This document shows, piece by piece, positions 22,504-31,940 of a stretch of DNA of 64,000 nucleotides. Every line of letters starts with the position of its first letter. Position 1 is the stretch's first letter. A model generated the notes under the pieces. The model searched no databases and was not told the origin of the DNA. It saw nothing but the letters and a program-made list of their open reading frames with translations. Position numbers and translations under genes: made by a program. Origin of the DNA: Christensenella sp. (GTDB lineage: Bacteria; Bacillota; Clostridia; Christensenellales; UBA3700); the NCBI GenBank assembly GCA_022784465.1, contig JALFUR010000006.1:30921-94920 (forward strand), in the 5' to 3' direction.

Positions 22504-24303
22504 ATGGAAGAATTATTGCAAGCTTTTCCTGCACTAAGTGAGATTACTGGTTCATTAGATGCGACTTGGATCTTAGTTGGAATCACTTTAGTATTTTTCA
22601 TGCAATGTGGATTCGCAATGGTAGAAACTGGTTTCACACGTGCAAAGAATGCAGGAAACATTATTATGAAAAACTTGATGGATTTTTGTCTTGGTGCAAT
22701 CGCATTCTGGTTAATTGGATACTCAATTATGATTGGCCATCTTATAAATCCTATTACTATGACATATGTTGTAGATGGTGTTACTGAGAATGTTGACATG
22801 CTACACTTTATGTTCTTCTTAGTCTTCTGTGCTACAACAGCTACTATTGTATCTGGAGCTATGGCAGAAAGAACAAGATTTATTACATATTGTGTATATA
22901 GTGTTTGCATTTCAGCCTTCATCTTCCCTGTTACAGGTAACTGGATTTGGAATGGTGGATTCTTATCTCAATGGGGCTTCCATGATTTTGCAGGATCTAC
23001 AGCAGTTCATATGATTGGTGGTATCCTTGCTTTAATCGGTGCATGGATGCTAGGCCCAAGAATTGGTAAATATAAGAAATTAGAAAATGGAAAATTAGAA
23101 TCTAAAGCTATTCCTGGACACAGTTTAACTCTTGGTGCATTAGGTGTATTCATCCTATTCTACGGATGGTATGGATTCAATGGTGCAAGTGAATATGCTA
23201 TTGTTGGTGCAGAAACAGCAGCAAATGTATCTTTAGTATTTGTTACTACAACTATGGCACCAGCCGTTGCTACAACTACTGTTATGATCATTACATGGAT
23301 TAGATATAAAAAGCCTGATGTTTCTATGACATTAAATGGAACACTTGCTGGTCTTGTTGCTATTACAGCAGGATGTGATCAAGTTTCTGTATTTGGTGCA
23401 GTATGTATTGGTTTATTAGCCGGTTTTGTCGTTGTATTTGGTATTGAATTTTTGGATCAAAAATTGCATGTTGATGACCCAGTAGGTGCTGTTGGTGTTC
23501 ACTGCTTCAATGGTGCTTTAGGAACAGTGCTAACAGGCGTATTTAGTATAAATGGTATATATGGTGCTATTACAAAAAATGTAACAGTTAGCGAAGGATT
23601 TAAATTTTTTGGAATTCAAGTAGCTGGTGTTGCTATATGTGCTGTCTTCACTATTGCTTGTGGTTTAGTATTATTCTTCATTTTAAAGAAGACATTAAAA
23701 CTAAGAGTTACAAAGGAAGAAGAAATTTTAGGTCTAGATTTAACAGAGCATGGTCTTGTAAGTTCTTATGCAGACTTTATGCCTACAGTTGCTGGTGAAT
23801 CATTAACTGGTTCAATGGATAAAGGTGAAATGGCTACACAAGAGGTTGTTAAATCTAAAGATGAAGTATTTGATGTTAATAAGCCTTTAACAGTTGATGA
23901 ATCTGTTCCTGTTAAGAAGGTTACTACTTCAATTGGAAAAGAAGGTCCAAAGATGAGTAAAATTGTAATTTTAGCAAACCCAGCTAAATTTGAAGATTTG
24001 AAAAAAGCTATGGATGGAATTGGAATTACAGGTATGACAGTTACTAATGTAACAGGATGCGGATTACAAAAAGGTGATACAAACAATTACTATCGTGGTG
24101 TTAAAGTTGATATTTCATTACGTCCAAAGATAAAGATGGAACTTGTTGTATCAAAGATCCCTGTAGAAACAGTAATTATGGCAGCAAAAAATGCTCTTTA
24201 TACAGGTAACTATGGTGATGGAAAAATATTTGTCTACGATGTTGATAATGTCTATAAAGTTCGTACTGGCGAATGGGACTATGCAGCATTGCAAGATGAA
24301 TAG
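22504..24303 (+). CDS. amtB: Ammonium transporter (Amt) with C-terminal PII (GlnK/GlnB-like) domain
   Basis: Start at MEELLQAFPALSE (SD GGAGG). Amt motifs ATWILVGITLVFFMQCGFAMVETG and GSTAVHMIGGILAL; C-terminal PII-like MSKIVILANPAKFEDLKKAMDGIGITGMTVTNVTGCGLQKG...YTGNYGDGKIFVYDVDNVYKVRTGE. Confidence 0.92.
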   Translation: MEELLQAFPALSEITGSLDATWILVGITLVFFMQCGFAMVETGFTRAKNAGNIIMKNLMDFCLGAIAFWLIGYSIMIGHLINPITMTYVVDGVTENVDMLHFMFFLVFCATTATIVSGAMAERTRFITYCVYSVCISAFIFPVTGNWIWNGGFLSQWGFHDFAGSTAVHMIGGILALIGAWMLGPRIGKYKKLENGKLESKAIPGHSLTLGALGVFILFYGWYGFNGASEYAIVGAETAANVSLVFVTTTMAPAVATTTVMIITWIRYKKPDVSMTLNGTLAGLVAITAGCDQVSVFGAVCIGLLAGFVVVFGIEFLDQKLHVDDPVGAVGVHCFNGALGTVLTGVFSINGIYGAITKNVTVSEGFKFFGIQVAGVAICAVFTIACGLVLFFILKKTLKLRVTKEEEILGLDLTEHGLVSSYADFMPTVAGESLTGSMDKGEMATQEVVKSKDEVFDVNKPLTVDESVPVKKVTTSIGKEGPKMSKIVILANPAKFEDLKKAMDGIGITGMTVTNVTGCGLQKGDTNNYYRGVKVDISLRPKIKMELVVSKIPVETVIMAAKNALYTGNYGDGKIFVYDVDNVYKVRTGEWDYAALQDE

Positions 24304-24308
24304 TCATA

Positions 24309-24345
24309 ATAAGGGAGAGACAATAGGGTCTCTCCCCTTTATTAC
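24309..24345 (+). terminator. Intrinsic terminator/attenuator between amt-PII and purF
   Basis: AAGGGAGAGAC-AATAG-GGTCTCTCCCCTTT. Confidence 0.65.
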
Positions 24346-24355
24346 TTGAGGAATT

Positions 24356-25744
24356 ATGCAGACAAAACAATTAAAAGAAGAATGTGGAATATTTGGAATT
24401 TATAATAAAGAGAATATTCCATGTATTGGTAACTTAGTATACTATGGTCTATTTGCCTTGCAGCATAGAGGCCAAGAAGCAGCAGGTATTGCTGTAAATA
24501 TTAATAGAGATATTTATCTTAAAAAGAATCTGGGGCTCGTTAGTGAAGTTTTCGCTAGCGATAATTCATTTTTAGAACAAACTGGAAATATTGCTGTTGG
24601 ACACGTAAGATATTCAACTTGCGGTGGTAATATTTTGGAAAATGCACAGCCTATTAGCGTTAGATATGCTAAAGGCAATTTAACTATTTGTCATAATGGA
24701 AATATATATAACGCTCAGGAGTTAAGACAAAACCTAGAAAACGAAGGCGCAATATTTCATACCACATCAGATAGTGAAGTAATATGTTATTTAATAGCAA
24801 GAGAAAGGCTTCACTGCTCTACTGTTGAGGAGGCTGTTAAAAATATTTTGCCTAAATTAAAAGGCTCTTTTTCGCTTTTAGTTATGTCCCCAGAAAAACT
24901 AATCGCTTTACGTGATCCTTATGGCTTTAGACCATTATGCATGGGCGAACTTGATAATAGCATTGTATTTTCAAGTGAATCATGTGCGCTTGAGACAATA
25001 GGAGCAACATATAAAAGAGATGTAAAACCTGGAGAAATTATAGTAGTTTCAAAAAATGGAATATCCTATGATACTTCATTAGCATGGAATCAAACTGGTT
25101 TATGCATTTTTGAGCACATATATTTTGCAAGACCAGATAGTATAATAGATGGTCAGAGCGTTCAAGAAGCAAGAACGAATGCTGGTAAACTACTTGCTCG
25201 TCAATATCCAATAGATGCAGATATAGTAATTGGCGTTCCAGACTCTGGACTAGCAGCAGCGCAAGGATATGCTGAAGAGAGTGGGATAAAATATGGCGTT
25301 GGACTAATAAAAAACAGATACATTGGAAGAACGTTTATTCAGCCTACTCAAGCATTAAGAGAAAAGTCTGTTGCTTTAAAGTTAAACACTTTATCTATGA
25401 ATATAAAAGATAAGAAAGTAGTAATGATAGATGATTCAATAGTCCGTGGTACAACGCTAGCAAATATAATTAAACTATTAAAAAAATCTGGCGCAAAAGA
25501 AGTACATGTAAGAGTTGCATCTCCAAAGTTTATGTATCCTTGTTATTTTGGAACAGATATTCCTAGTCGTGATCAACTTGCTTGTAACAAATGGAGTGAA
25601 GAGGAGTTAAGAAAGAAAATTGGAGCTGATTCATTAGGTTTTTTAAAACTTGAAACAGTCAAGCAAATTGCCCCAAATTCAAAAGTTGATTTTTGTACTG
25701 GTTGTTTTAGTGGTATATATCCAGGAAAAATATATAGTGAATAA
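24356..25744 (+). CDS. purF: Amidophosphoribosyltransferase (canonical, catalytic Cys retained)
   Basis: CGIFGIYNKEN, LQHRGQEAAGIAV, VVMIDDSIVRGTT; C-terminal CTGCFSGIYPGK. Confidence 0.94.
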   Translation: MQTKQLKEECGIFGIYNKENIPCIGNLVYYGLFALQHRGQEAAGIAVNINRDIYLKKNLGLVSEVFASDNSFLEQTGNIAVGHVRYSTCGGNILENAQPISVRYAKGNLTICHNGNIYNAQELRQNLENEGAIFHTTSDSEVICYLIARERLHCSTVEEAVKNILPKLKGSFSLLVMSPEKLIALRDPYGFRPLCMGELDNSIVFSSESCALETIGATYKRDVKPGEIIVVSKNGISYDTSLAWNQTGLCIFEHIYFARPDSIIDGQSVQEARTNAGKLLARQYPIDADIVIGVPDSGLAAAQGYAEESGIKYGVGLIKNRYIGRTFIQPTQALREKSVALKLNTLSMNIKDKKVVMIDDSIVRGTTLANIIKLLKKSGAKEVHVRVASPKFMYPCYFGTDIPSRDQLACNKWSEEELRKKIGADSLGFLKLETVKQIAPNSKVDFCTGCFSGIYPGKIYSE

Positions 25745-25769
25745 AAATGGTCTGAAAAAGACCATTTTT
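25743..25769. terminator. Bidirectional intrinsic terminator between convergent purF and cadA
   Basis: AAAAATGGTCT-GAAAA-AGACCATTTTT. Confidence 0.8.
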
Positions 25770-25781
25770 ACTACACTTATA

Positions 25782-27713
25782 TTAATTATTTATCTTTTTA
25801 TTTGCTCTCATGGCATTAATTATGGCAATGAACGCAACGCCAACATCTCCAAATATTGCCATCCACATTCCTATGCTTCCAAATACGCCTAGTGCTGTTA
25901 ATATTAAAATTAAAGCTTTTACTCCTAGAGCAAAATATATATTTTCATGAACAATTCTCATTGTTCTTTTGCATACTTTTTTTGCTTTGATTAAGTCGGA
26001 TATATTATCCTTCATTAGAACAATATCTGAAGCTTCTATTGCGGCATCAGAGCCAACTCCGCCCATTGCGATACCAATATCTGAACGCATCAATACTGGC
26101 GCATCATTTATTCCATCTCCTACGAAACATAACACATCATCTTTTTTCTTATTGTTAAGTAACGCTTCTACTTCTTCTACTTTGTTTTGTGGTAACAATG
26201 AAGCCTTATATTGAGTTAATCCAATTTCGCTTGCTACGCTTTTTGCAATTGTTTCGTTATCCCCTGTCAACATAATTGTTTTAGCATTTAGTTTGTTTAA
26301 CTCGCTTATTGTGATTTTGCTCTCTTTTTTAATTTCGTCGCTTATTAAAATATATCCAAGATACTCATCATCTTTTGCTACATAAACGCACGTTCCAACA
26401 CCATCCGCTTGCACGTATTCAATGTTTCTTTTTTTCATCAATTTTTCATTGCCGCATATTATAGTAGATTCTCCTTTTGCAATAATTCCGAATCCTTGAA
26501 CATCTTCAATTACATAATCTGTATCTATTTTTTTACCATAGCATGCAACGATTGATTTAGCTATTGGATGATTTGAACCGCTCTCGGCAATAGCTGCATA
26601 ATGCAATATTTCGTCTTTTTTATCTTCTGGAAACACTTTAGTAACAACGAAGTTTCCTTTTGTTAAAGTTCCTGTTTTATCAAAGACAAAGATATTAGCT
26701 TTATTATACATTTCCAAATAATTTGAGCCTTTAACTAATATACCATTTTTTGAAGCGCCGCCTATTCCCGCGAAAAATGTTAGTGGAATAGAAATTACTA
26801 AAGCGCATGGACAAGAGACAACTAAAAACGTCAATGCTCTATATATCCAAATAGCTGGATTTTTAGTAATAATACTTGGAATTAAAGCAAGCAAAAACGC
26901 AGAAATTACAACAATTGGCGTATAATACTTTGAAAATTTTGTAATAAAATTTTCCGCTCTAGATTTTTGAGAAGATGCATTTTCAACTAAATCCAAAATC
27001 TTTGAGACAGTTGAATCGTAAAAGGCTTTTTTTACTTTAATCTCAATTGTACTAGACATATTTACTGAGCCTGAAATTACATTTGCTCCTTCTCCTACTT
27101 CTAAAGGAATAGCTTCTCCTGTTAATGCTTTTGTATCTAGAGTTGTCATACCTTTAACAACGACCCCATCTAGAGGAACCTTTTCTCCTGGCTTAACTAA
27201 AATGACATCGTCAACATTAACTTCTGACGGATCCACCATTTCTTCTAGAACTCCATCTTTGTATACATTGGCATAATCTGGTCTAATATCCATTAATGAA
27301 GATATATCTTTTCTAGACTTACCCACAGCATATGCTTGGAACCATTCCCCAACTTGATAAAACAAAAGTACCGCACACGCTTCATCAAATCCTTCAACTT
27401 CCATATTGTTTAATGCTCTAAAAATAGCCAAAGCAAATGCACCTATAGTTGCTATACACATCAAAAAGTTTTCGTCGAGCAATTGACCATGAGCAATATT
27501 TCGAGCTGCTTTGTAAAGGATATCGTAACCAATATATAAATATATAGATAAATATAATGCAAAAGCTAAAAGCCAACCATATTGCCCTGGAATTACTGTT
27601 GCCAATACAAGTATTTTATCTAGAACAAATAAAACAATAAAAGCTGTTAATGCGATTAATATTCTTATTAATCTTTTCTTTAATTTTTTACTCATATTAA
27701 TATTCCATTTCAA
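25782..27713 (-). CDS. cadA: Heavy-metal translocating P-type ATPase (Cd/Zn/Pb class)
   Basis: SCPCALVISIPL, FDKTGTLTKGNF, MLTGDN, VGDGINDAPVL; no N-terminal HMA domain. Confidence 0.93.
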   Translation of the reverse strand: MKWNINMSKKLKKRLIRILIALTAFIVLFVLDKILVLATVIPGQYGWLLAFALYLSIYLYIGYDILYKAARNIAHGQLLDENFLMCIATIGAFALAIFRALNNMEVEGFDEACAVLLFYQVGEWFQAYAVGKSRKDISSLMDIRPDYANVYKDGVLEEMVDPSEVNVDDVILVKPGEKVPLDGVVVKGMTTLDTKALTGEAIPLEVGEGANVISGSVNMSSTIEIKVKKAFYDSTVSKILDLVENASSQKSRAENFITKFSKYYTPIVVISAFLLALIPSIITKNPAIWIYRALTFLVVSCPCALVISIPLTFFAGIGGASKNGILVKGSNYLEMYNKANIFVFDKTGTLTKGNFVVTKVFPEDKKDEILHYAAIAESGSNHPIAKSIVACYGKKIDTDYVIEDVQGFGIIAKGESTIICGNEKLMKKRNIEYVQADGVGTCVYVAKDDEYLGYILISDEIKKESKITISELNKLNAKTIMLTGDNETIAKSVASEIGLTQYKASLLPQNKVEEVEALLNNKKKDDVLCFVGDGINDAPVLMRSDIGIAMGGVGSDAAIEASDIVLMKDNISDLIKAKKVCKRTMRIVHENIYFALGVKALILILTALGVFGSIGMWMAIFGDVGVAFIAIINAMRANKKINN

Positions 27714-27912
27714 AATCAGGTTCTATTTTTCTTGCTGCTTTATGAGCTTGTTTTAATATTTCAGAAAATTGATCATCTTTAGCCTGTATAATCATTTTTT
27801 GTGTCATAAAATTAATTGAACATGACTCAACACCTTCAATTTTTTTTATTGCTTCTTCACATTTTTGTGCACATACTGCGCAATCTACTTCAATTTTTAT
27901 TACTTTTTTCAT
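27697..27912 (-). CDS. Stand-alone heavy-metal-associated (HMA) domain protein
   Basis: 71 aa; VDCAVCAQKCEEAIKKIEGVESCSINFMTQKMII; overlaps the start of cadA. Confidence 0.88.
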   Translation of the reverse strand: MKKVIKIEVDCAVCAQKCEEAIKKIEGVESCSINFMTQKMIIQAKDDQFSEILKQAHKAARKIEPDFEMEY

Positions 27913-27928
27913 ATATACTCTGCTCCTT

Positions 27929-28294
27929 TTATTTTTCTAATAAATGCGATAAACCACACTCAAAAATCTTTGAAACGTGGTCATCGTCTAATGAATAAAA
28001 CACTTCCTTTCCGCTCTTTCTTGCTTTTACAAGTTTAGATTGTCTTAGTATTCTAAGCTGATGAGATACTGCAGATTTTGTCATATTTAAGCATTCACAA
28101 ATATCGCAAACACATAATTCACTTATCTCAAGCGAAGATAAAATCTTTGCTCTTGTAGAATCACCGAAAACCTTAAATAATTCTGCTAAATCATAAATTA
28201 AATCATCATCAGGCATTTTCTCTTTTACAATACTTACTATATTCTCATGAACATGGTTTTCGCTACATACTAAATCTTTCATATACCCCTCCAA
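27929..28294 (-). CDS. ArsR/SmtB-family metal-responsive repressor
   Basis: ELCVCDICECLNMTKSAVSHQLRILRQSKLVKARKSGKEVFYSL. Confidence 0.93.
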   Translation of the reverse strand: MEGYMKDLVCSENHVHENIVSIVKEKMPDDDLIYDLAELFKVFGDSTRAKILSSLEISELCVCDICECLNMTKSAVSHQLRILRQSKLVKARKSGKEVFYSLDDDHVSKIFECGLSHLLEK

Positions 28295-28387
28295 TGGTTG
28301 AACAATTATTCAACTATTATATTATACAAGTTTACATGCGCTGTCAATAATAATGATTTAAAATATTTAAAAAAATCTTATAAAAAA

Positions 28388-28412
28388 AAGTGTTGCTAAA
28401 TTCGCAACACTT
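28388..28412 (-). terminator. Intrinsic terminator after the CobW-type operon
   Basis: Minus strand AAGTGTTGC-GAATTTA-GCAACACTT followed by T run. Confidence 0.8.
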
Positions 28413-28417
28413 AATGA

Positions 28418-29341
28418 TTAAAACTTTGTTATTGGCTCTTCAATAGGATACGCCATTCCAATATCTATTACGTGCATCATTGGGCCTTCTTCAATGCTAT
28501 CTACATATTCTAATTTAGCAGTGATTTTAACCCACTCCCCTTCCTTAACTTTCTTTTTTGTCTCGTTAATCGCAGGAAATCCAAGAACTGTTAAATCGTT
28601 TGAACAACAAGTCATAGCTACTCTTCCAGGAATAAAGAACTCTTCAGGTATTCCCTTTGGTTTATATACTTGAGCAGTAAATTTAACTATTTTATTAGCA
28701 TATCTATCTCTTAGTTCCATTGCATCGAAAAACCAAATGCCGAAATCTTCATCGTTAATTTCAATTATGCTTTTATGAACATCATATGGTAAATCTTCTT
28801 CAAAAGAAGAATTTATTGGACCATTTTCACCTTCAAACATTATTTGAGTATTTGGATTGGCAAGCTTTGAGTTTCTTTTCATTGATAGCAAATTCATACT
28901 CTCATTTGCTCTATTAAAGATCATTGCATCGCTTGCTTGTATCATGGTAACCATTTTTTGACGCATATTGTTAAAATACATATCAAAAGTTGAAGCATCT
29001 ACCATCATAACAATTTGACCAATGTTTATATAGCTTGGCAAATCAACTTCATTTATATCCCACATTCCATTAAATTCTATAATCAATCTATCTGGCTTAT
29101 GAGCTTGAATTAGTCTATCAATATTAGTAGGATTAAAATCCTCAATTTTTTCAATGTATTCAACAGCTGTATAGGCTGTTCCCATTTGAATAGGATCATA
29201 TTCTTCAATGCCTTCTTCACAAACTATTACTAAAGTATTACCTTTTTCTGAAAAACCATCTTGAGTAACAGTTTCTCTAATTAAAGAAGTTTTTCCTGAT
29301 TCTAAAAATCCTAATACTATAAATGCGCTTAATTGTTCCAT
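28418..29341 (-). CDS. CobW/G3E-type GTPase with C-terminal TIGR03943/DUF1980-like domain
   Basis: N-terminal FIVLGFLESGKTSLIRET P-loop; C-terminal VKFTAQVYKPKGIPEEFFIPGRVAMTCCSNDLTVLGFPA resembles the C-terminal domain of the TIGR03943 family. Confidence 0.65.
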   Translation of the reverse strand: MEQLSAFIVLGFLESGKTSLIRETVTQDGFSEKGNTLVIVCEEGIEEYDPIQMGTAYTAVEYIEKIEDFNPTNIDRLIQAHKPDRLIIEFNGMWDINEVDLPSYINIGQIVMMVDASTFDMYFNNMRQKMVTMIQASDAMIFNRANESMNLLSMKRNSKLANPNTQIMFEGENGPINSSFEEDLPYDVHKSIIEINDEDFGIWFFDAMELRDRYANKIVKFTAQVYKPKGIPEEFFIPGRVAMTCCSNDLTVLGFPAINETKKKVKEGEWVKITAKLEYVDSIEEGPMMHVIDIGMAYPIEEPITKF

Positions 29342-29342
29342 A

Positions 29343-30665
29343 TTACTTAAATAATTCTCTTATTTTATCTTCATTAAGGTTTGAACCAATTACACATAGT
29401 CTTCCTGTATAATCTGGATCACCTTTTCTAATTTCATATTCGTCTACAGTTAAATCAAAATAAAACCATGTTTCTTCTCCCTTTAAAATACCCTTAGCTC
29501 TAAGAATTGTTCCATAGCCATTGTCTTCTTTAGATAAAGTCTCAAGAATTTCTTTTAAATGGTCTTCTGTAAACACTTTTGTTGTTTCAATACCGATTGA
29601 AGTAAAGACCTCATCTGCATCATGACCGTGATGGTGATGATGATGGTGATGATGTTCGTGATCTTCGTCCTCTTCATCGTCATCGTGGTGATGATGTCCG
29701 CAGCAACACTCTCCATCCTCGTCATGGTGATGGTGATGATGTTCGTGTTCTTCTTCCTCTTCGTCGTCATCGTGGTGATGATGCCCGCAGCAACATTCTC
29801 CATCCTCGTCATGGTGATGGTGATGTTCGTGCTCTTCGTCCTCTTCGTCGTCATCGTGGTGATGATGTCCACAGCAACATTCTCCATCCTCGTCATGGTG
29901 ATGGTGATGATGCTCATGTTCGTGCTCTTCGTCCTCTTCGTCGTCATCGTGATGATGATGTCCGCAGCAACATTCTCCATCCTCGTCATGGTGATGGTGA
30001 TGATGCTCATGTTCTTCACTGTTAAATTCTAGATTTAACTCTTGAGCAAGATCTCTATGATTTCCTTCCATTACTTTTAATATCTCTTCTGCAGATAATA
30101 AAGAAATAGGTGTTGTAATAATTCTTGCATGAGGATTAATCTTCTTTATTTCCTCTACAACAGTTTCCATTTTATCTGAAGTCATTTTATCTGCTCTTGA
30201 AACAATAACTGTTGTAGCAGCTTCTATTTGATTGTTGAAAAACTCTCCAAAGTTTTTGATATACATTTTGCATTTAATTCCATCAACAACAGTTGTTAAA
30301 GAATTAATTGTCAAATCTAACGATTTTTGAGCCTTTTGTATAGCAACGATTATGTCTGATAATTTGCCAACACCAGATGGTTCAATAATAATTCTTTCTG
30401 GACTATATTTTGTAATTAATTCCCCAAGAGACTTTTCAAAATCTCCAACTAATGAACAACAAATACATCCTGAATTGATTTCTTTAATTTCAATTCCAGA
30501 ATCCTTCAAGAAAGAGCCATCTACTCCAATCTCACCAAACTCGTTTTCTATTAAAACTGTCTTATCTTTTATAGTTTCACTAAGCAACTTTTTAATTAAT
30601 GTTGTTTTTCCAGAACCTAAAAAACCTGAAATTACATCAACTTTAACCATTTTTTCACCTCGCAT
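29343..30665 (-). CDS. CobW/ZNG1-like G3E GTPase metallochaperone with expanded His/Cys/acidic tandem repeats
   Basis: GFLGSGKTTLIKKLL, SGCICCSLVGDF (CxCC), VVSRADK; internal repeats HHHHHHDEDGECCCGHHHHDDDEEDEE. Confidence 0.92.
   Translation of the reverse strand: MRGEKMVKVDVISGFLGSGKTTLIKKLLSETIKDKTVLIENEFGEIGVDGSFLKDSGIEIKEINSGCICCSLVGDFEKSLGELITKYSPERIIIEPSGVGKLSDIIVAIQKAQKSLDLTINSLTTVVDGIKCKMYIKNFGEFFNNQIEAATTVIVSRADKMTSDKMETVVEEIKKINPHARIITTPISLLSAEEILKVMEGNHRDLAQELNLEFNSEEHEHHHHHHDEDGECCCGHHHHDDDEEDEEHEHEHHHHHHDEDGECCCGHHHHDDDEEDEEHEHHHHHDEDGECCCGHHHHDDDEEEEEHEHHHHHHDEDGECCCGHHHHDDDEEDEDHEHHHHHHHHHGHDADEVFTSIGIETTKVFTEDHLKEILETLSKEDNGYGTILRAKGILKGEETWFYFDLTVDEYEIRKGDPDYTGRLCVIGSNLNEDKIRELFK
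29625..30020 (-). repeat. In-frame tandem repeat array within the CobW gene (4 units, roughly 28-31 codons each)
   Basis: Four copies of (H)5-6-DEDGECCCGHHHHDDDEE(D/E)E(E/D)HEH visible in the translation, with matching DNA repeats (gtcatggtgatggtgatgatg...ccgcagcaacattctccatcctc). Confidence 0.93.
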
Positions 30666-30771
30666 TTAAATCATATAGTATTTTAGACCTTTTTTTTGTC
30701 TTTTACAACTTTTAATAATAAATATATATTCTTGCTAATATTCTATTTCTATTGATATACTTGTTCATGCT

Positions 30772-31461
30772 ATGAAAATAAAAAACATTTTTAAATCATT
30801 ATCTATTTTTGAGATTTGCTTGTGGTCAATATCTAGCCTAGTAATAATTATATCATCAATAGTTACTAAAGGTGATATTTTCGCAACTATAACGTCTCTT
30901 ATTGGAGCAGCTTCTCTAATCTTCATAGCGAAAGGTTATCCGCTTGGACAAATCTTGGGAATAGCTTTCATGATTATGTATTCATACATTTCATATAAGT
31001 CAAAATATTACGGCGAATTAATATGCTCTCTTCTTTTAAGCCTGCCAATGGCTGTATATACTTTAATAGTTTGGCTTAAGCATCCTTTTGATAAAAAAAC
31101 TTCTCAAGTACAAGTTGGCAAAAGCGAAAAAAAATCAATACTTGTTATTGTTTTTTTAGCTATTTCTTTTTCTATAATATGTTATTTTATTCTAAAAATA
31201 TTTAACACTCCAAATATATTTGTTAGCACATTATCTATCACAACCAGTTTCATTGCCGTATCGTTTATGGCAATAAGATCACCTTATTATGCAATAGGTT
31301 ATGCCCTAAATGATATTGTTCTTATTGTTCTATGGTCAATGGAAACAATAACCAATATTATGTGCTTGCCTGTTCTAATAAACTTTATTGTGTTTTTAGC
31401 AAATGATATTTATGGATTTTTTAACTGGATTAAAATTAGAAAAAACCAAACTAATCTGTAA
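30772..31461 (+). CDS. pnuC: PnuC-family nicotinamide mononucleotide/ribonucleoside transporter
   Basis: About 229-aa membrane protein; GYPLGQILGIAFMIMYSYISYKSKYYGELI and C-terminal W-rich TM segments. Confidence 0.75.
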   Translation: MKIKNIFKSLSIFEICLWSISSLVIIISSIVTKGDIFATITSLIGAASLIFIAKGYPLGQILGIAFMIMYSYISYKSKYYGELICSLLLSLPMAVYTLIVWLKHPFDKKTSQVQVGKSEKKSILVIVFLAISFSIICYFILKIFNTPNIFVSTLSITTSFIAVSFMAIRSPYYAIGYALNDIVLIVLWSMETITNIMCLPVLINFIVFLANDIYGFFNWIKIRKNQTNL

Positions 31462-31912
31462 TGTCTTCAAAGCCTGCCTTGACATATAAACAAAGGTCAT
31501 TTGGATTTAATTCTATCTGAACTCCTACTTTGCCTGCAGAAACACATATCGTATCAAATAGCATCGCTGTTTCATCGATTACTGTTTTGAATTGTTTTTT
31601 CATTCCAATTGGAGAACATCCGCCGTGTATATATCCCGTTAATGGCAATAATTCTTTTTGATGAATCATCGCTATTGATTTTACCCCAACAGCCTTTGCT
31701 GCTTTTTTCAAATTTAAGCTGTTACATACCGGAACACAAAACACAAAGTGCTCATTTGTGTTTGCTATTGTAACAAGCGTTTTAAATACCTGATGGGGAT
31801 CTTGATTTAAAAGTTGTGCCACCTTCTCTCCATCAGTAGTGTTATTGTCATATTCGTGAATATTATATTTAATTTTCGCTACATCAAGTAGCCTTGTAAC
31901 ATTTGTTTTCAT
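31451..31912 (-). CDS. ybaK: Cys-tRNA(Pro)/Cys-tRNA(Cys) deacylase YbaK-like
   Basis: TDGEKVAQLLNQDPHQVFKTLV, KAVGVKSIAMI, GYIHGGCSPIGMKK. Confidence 0.9.
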   Translation of the reverse strand: MKTNVTRLLDVAKIKYNIHEYDNNTTDGEKVAQLLNQDPHQVFKTLVTIANTNEHFVFCVPVCNSLNLKKAAKAVGVKSIAMIHQKELLPLTGYIHGGCSPIGMKKQFKTVIDETAMLFDTICVSAGKVGVQIELNPNDLCLYVKAGFEDITD

Positions 31913-31940
31913 TGCTTAATTTCTCTACCATTGCTGTATA

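Noticed and set aside
22428-22922. Minus-strand 164-aa ORF opposite amt
   Set aside because: Lies antisense to a well-supported Amt CDS; no recognisable motif.
29622-30032. Long + strand ORF rich in Met/Val and a minus out-of-frame ORF (29555-30019) over the CobW repeats
   Set aside because: Antisense/shifted readings of the GTG/ATG-rich His-repeat DNA; no RBS or family signature.
28418-30665. Cobalamin or hydrogenase maturation genes (CobW/HypB in the strict sense)
   Set aside because: Sequences fit general G3E metallochaperones; no cob genes nearby, and HypB proper is the separate gene at 52473.
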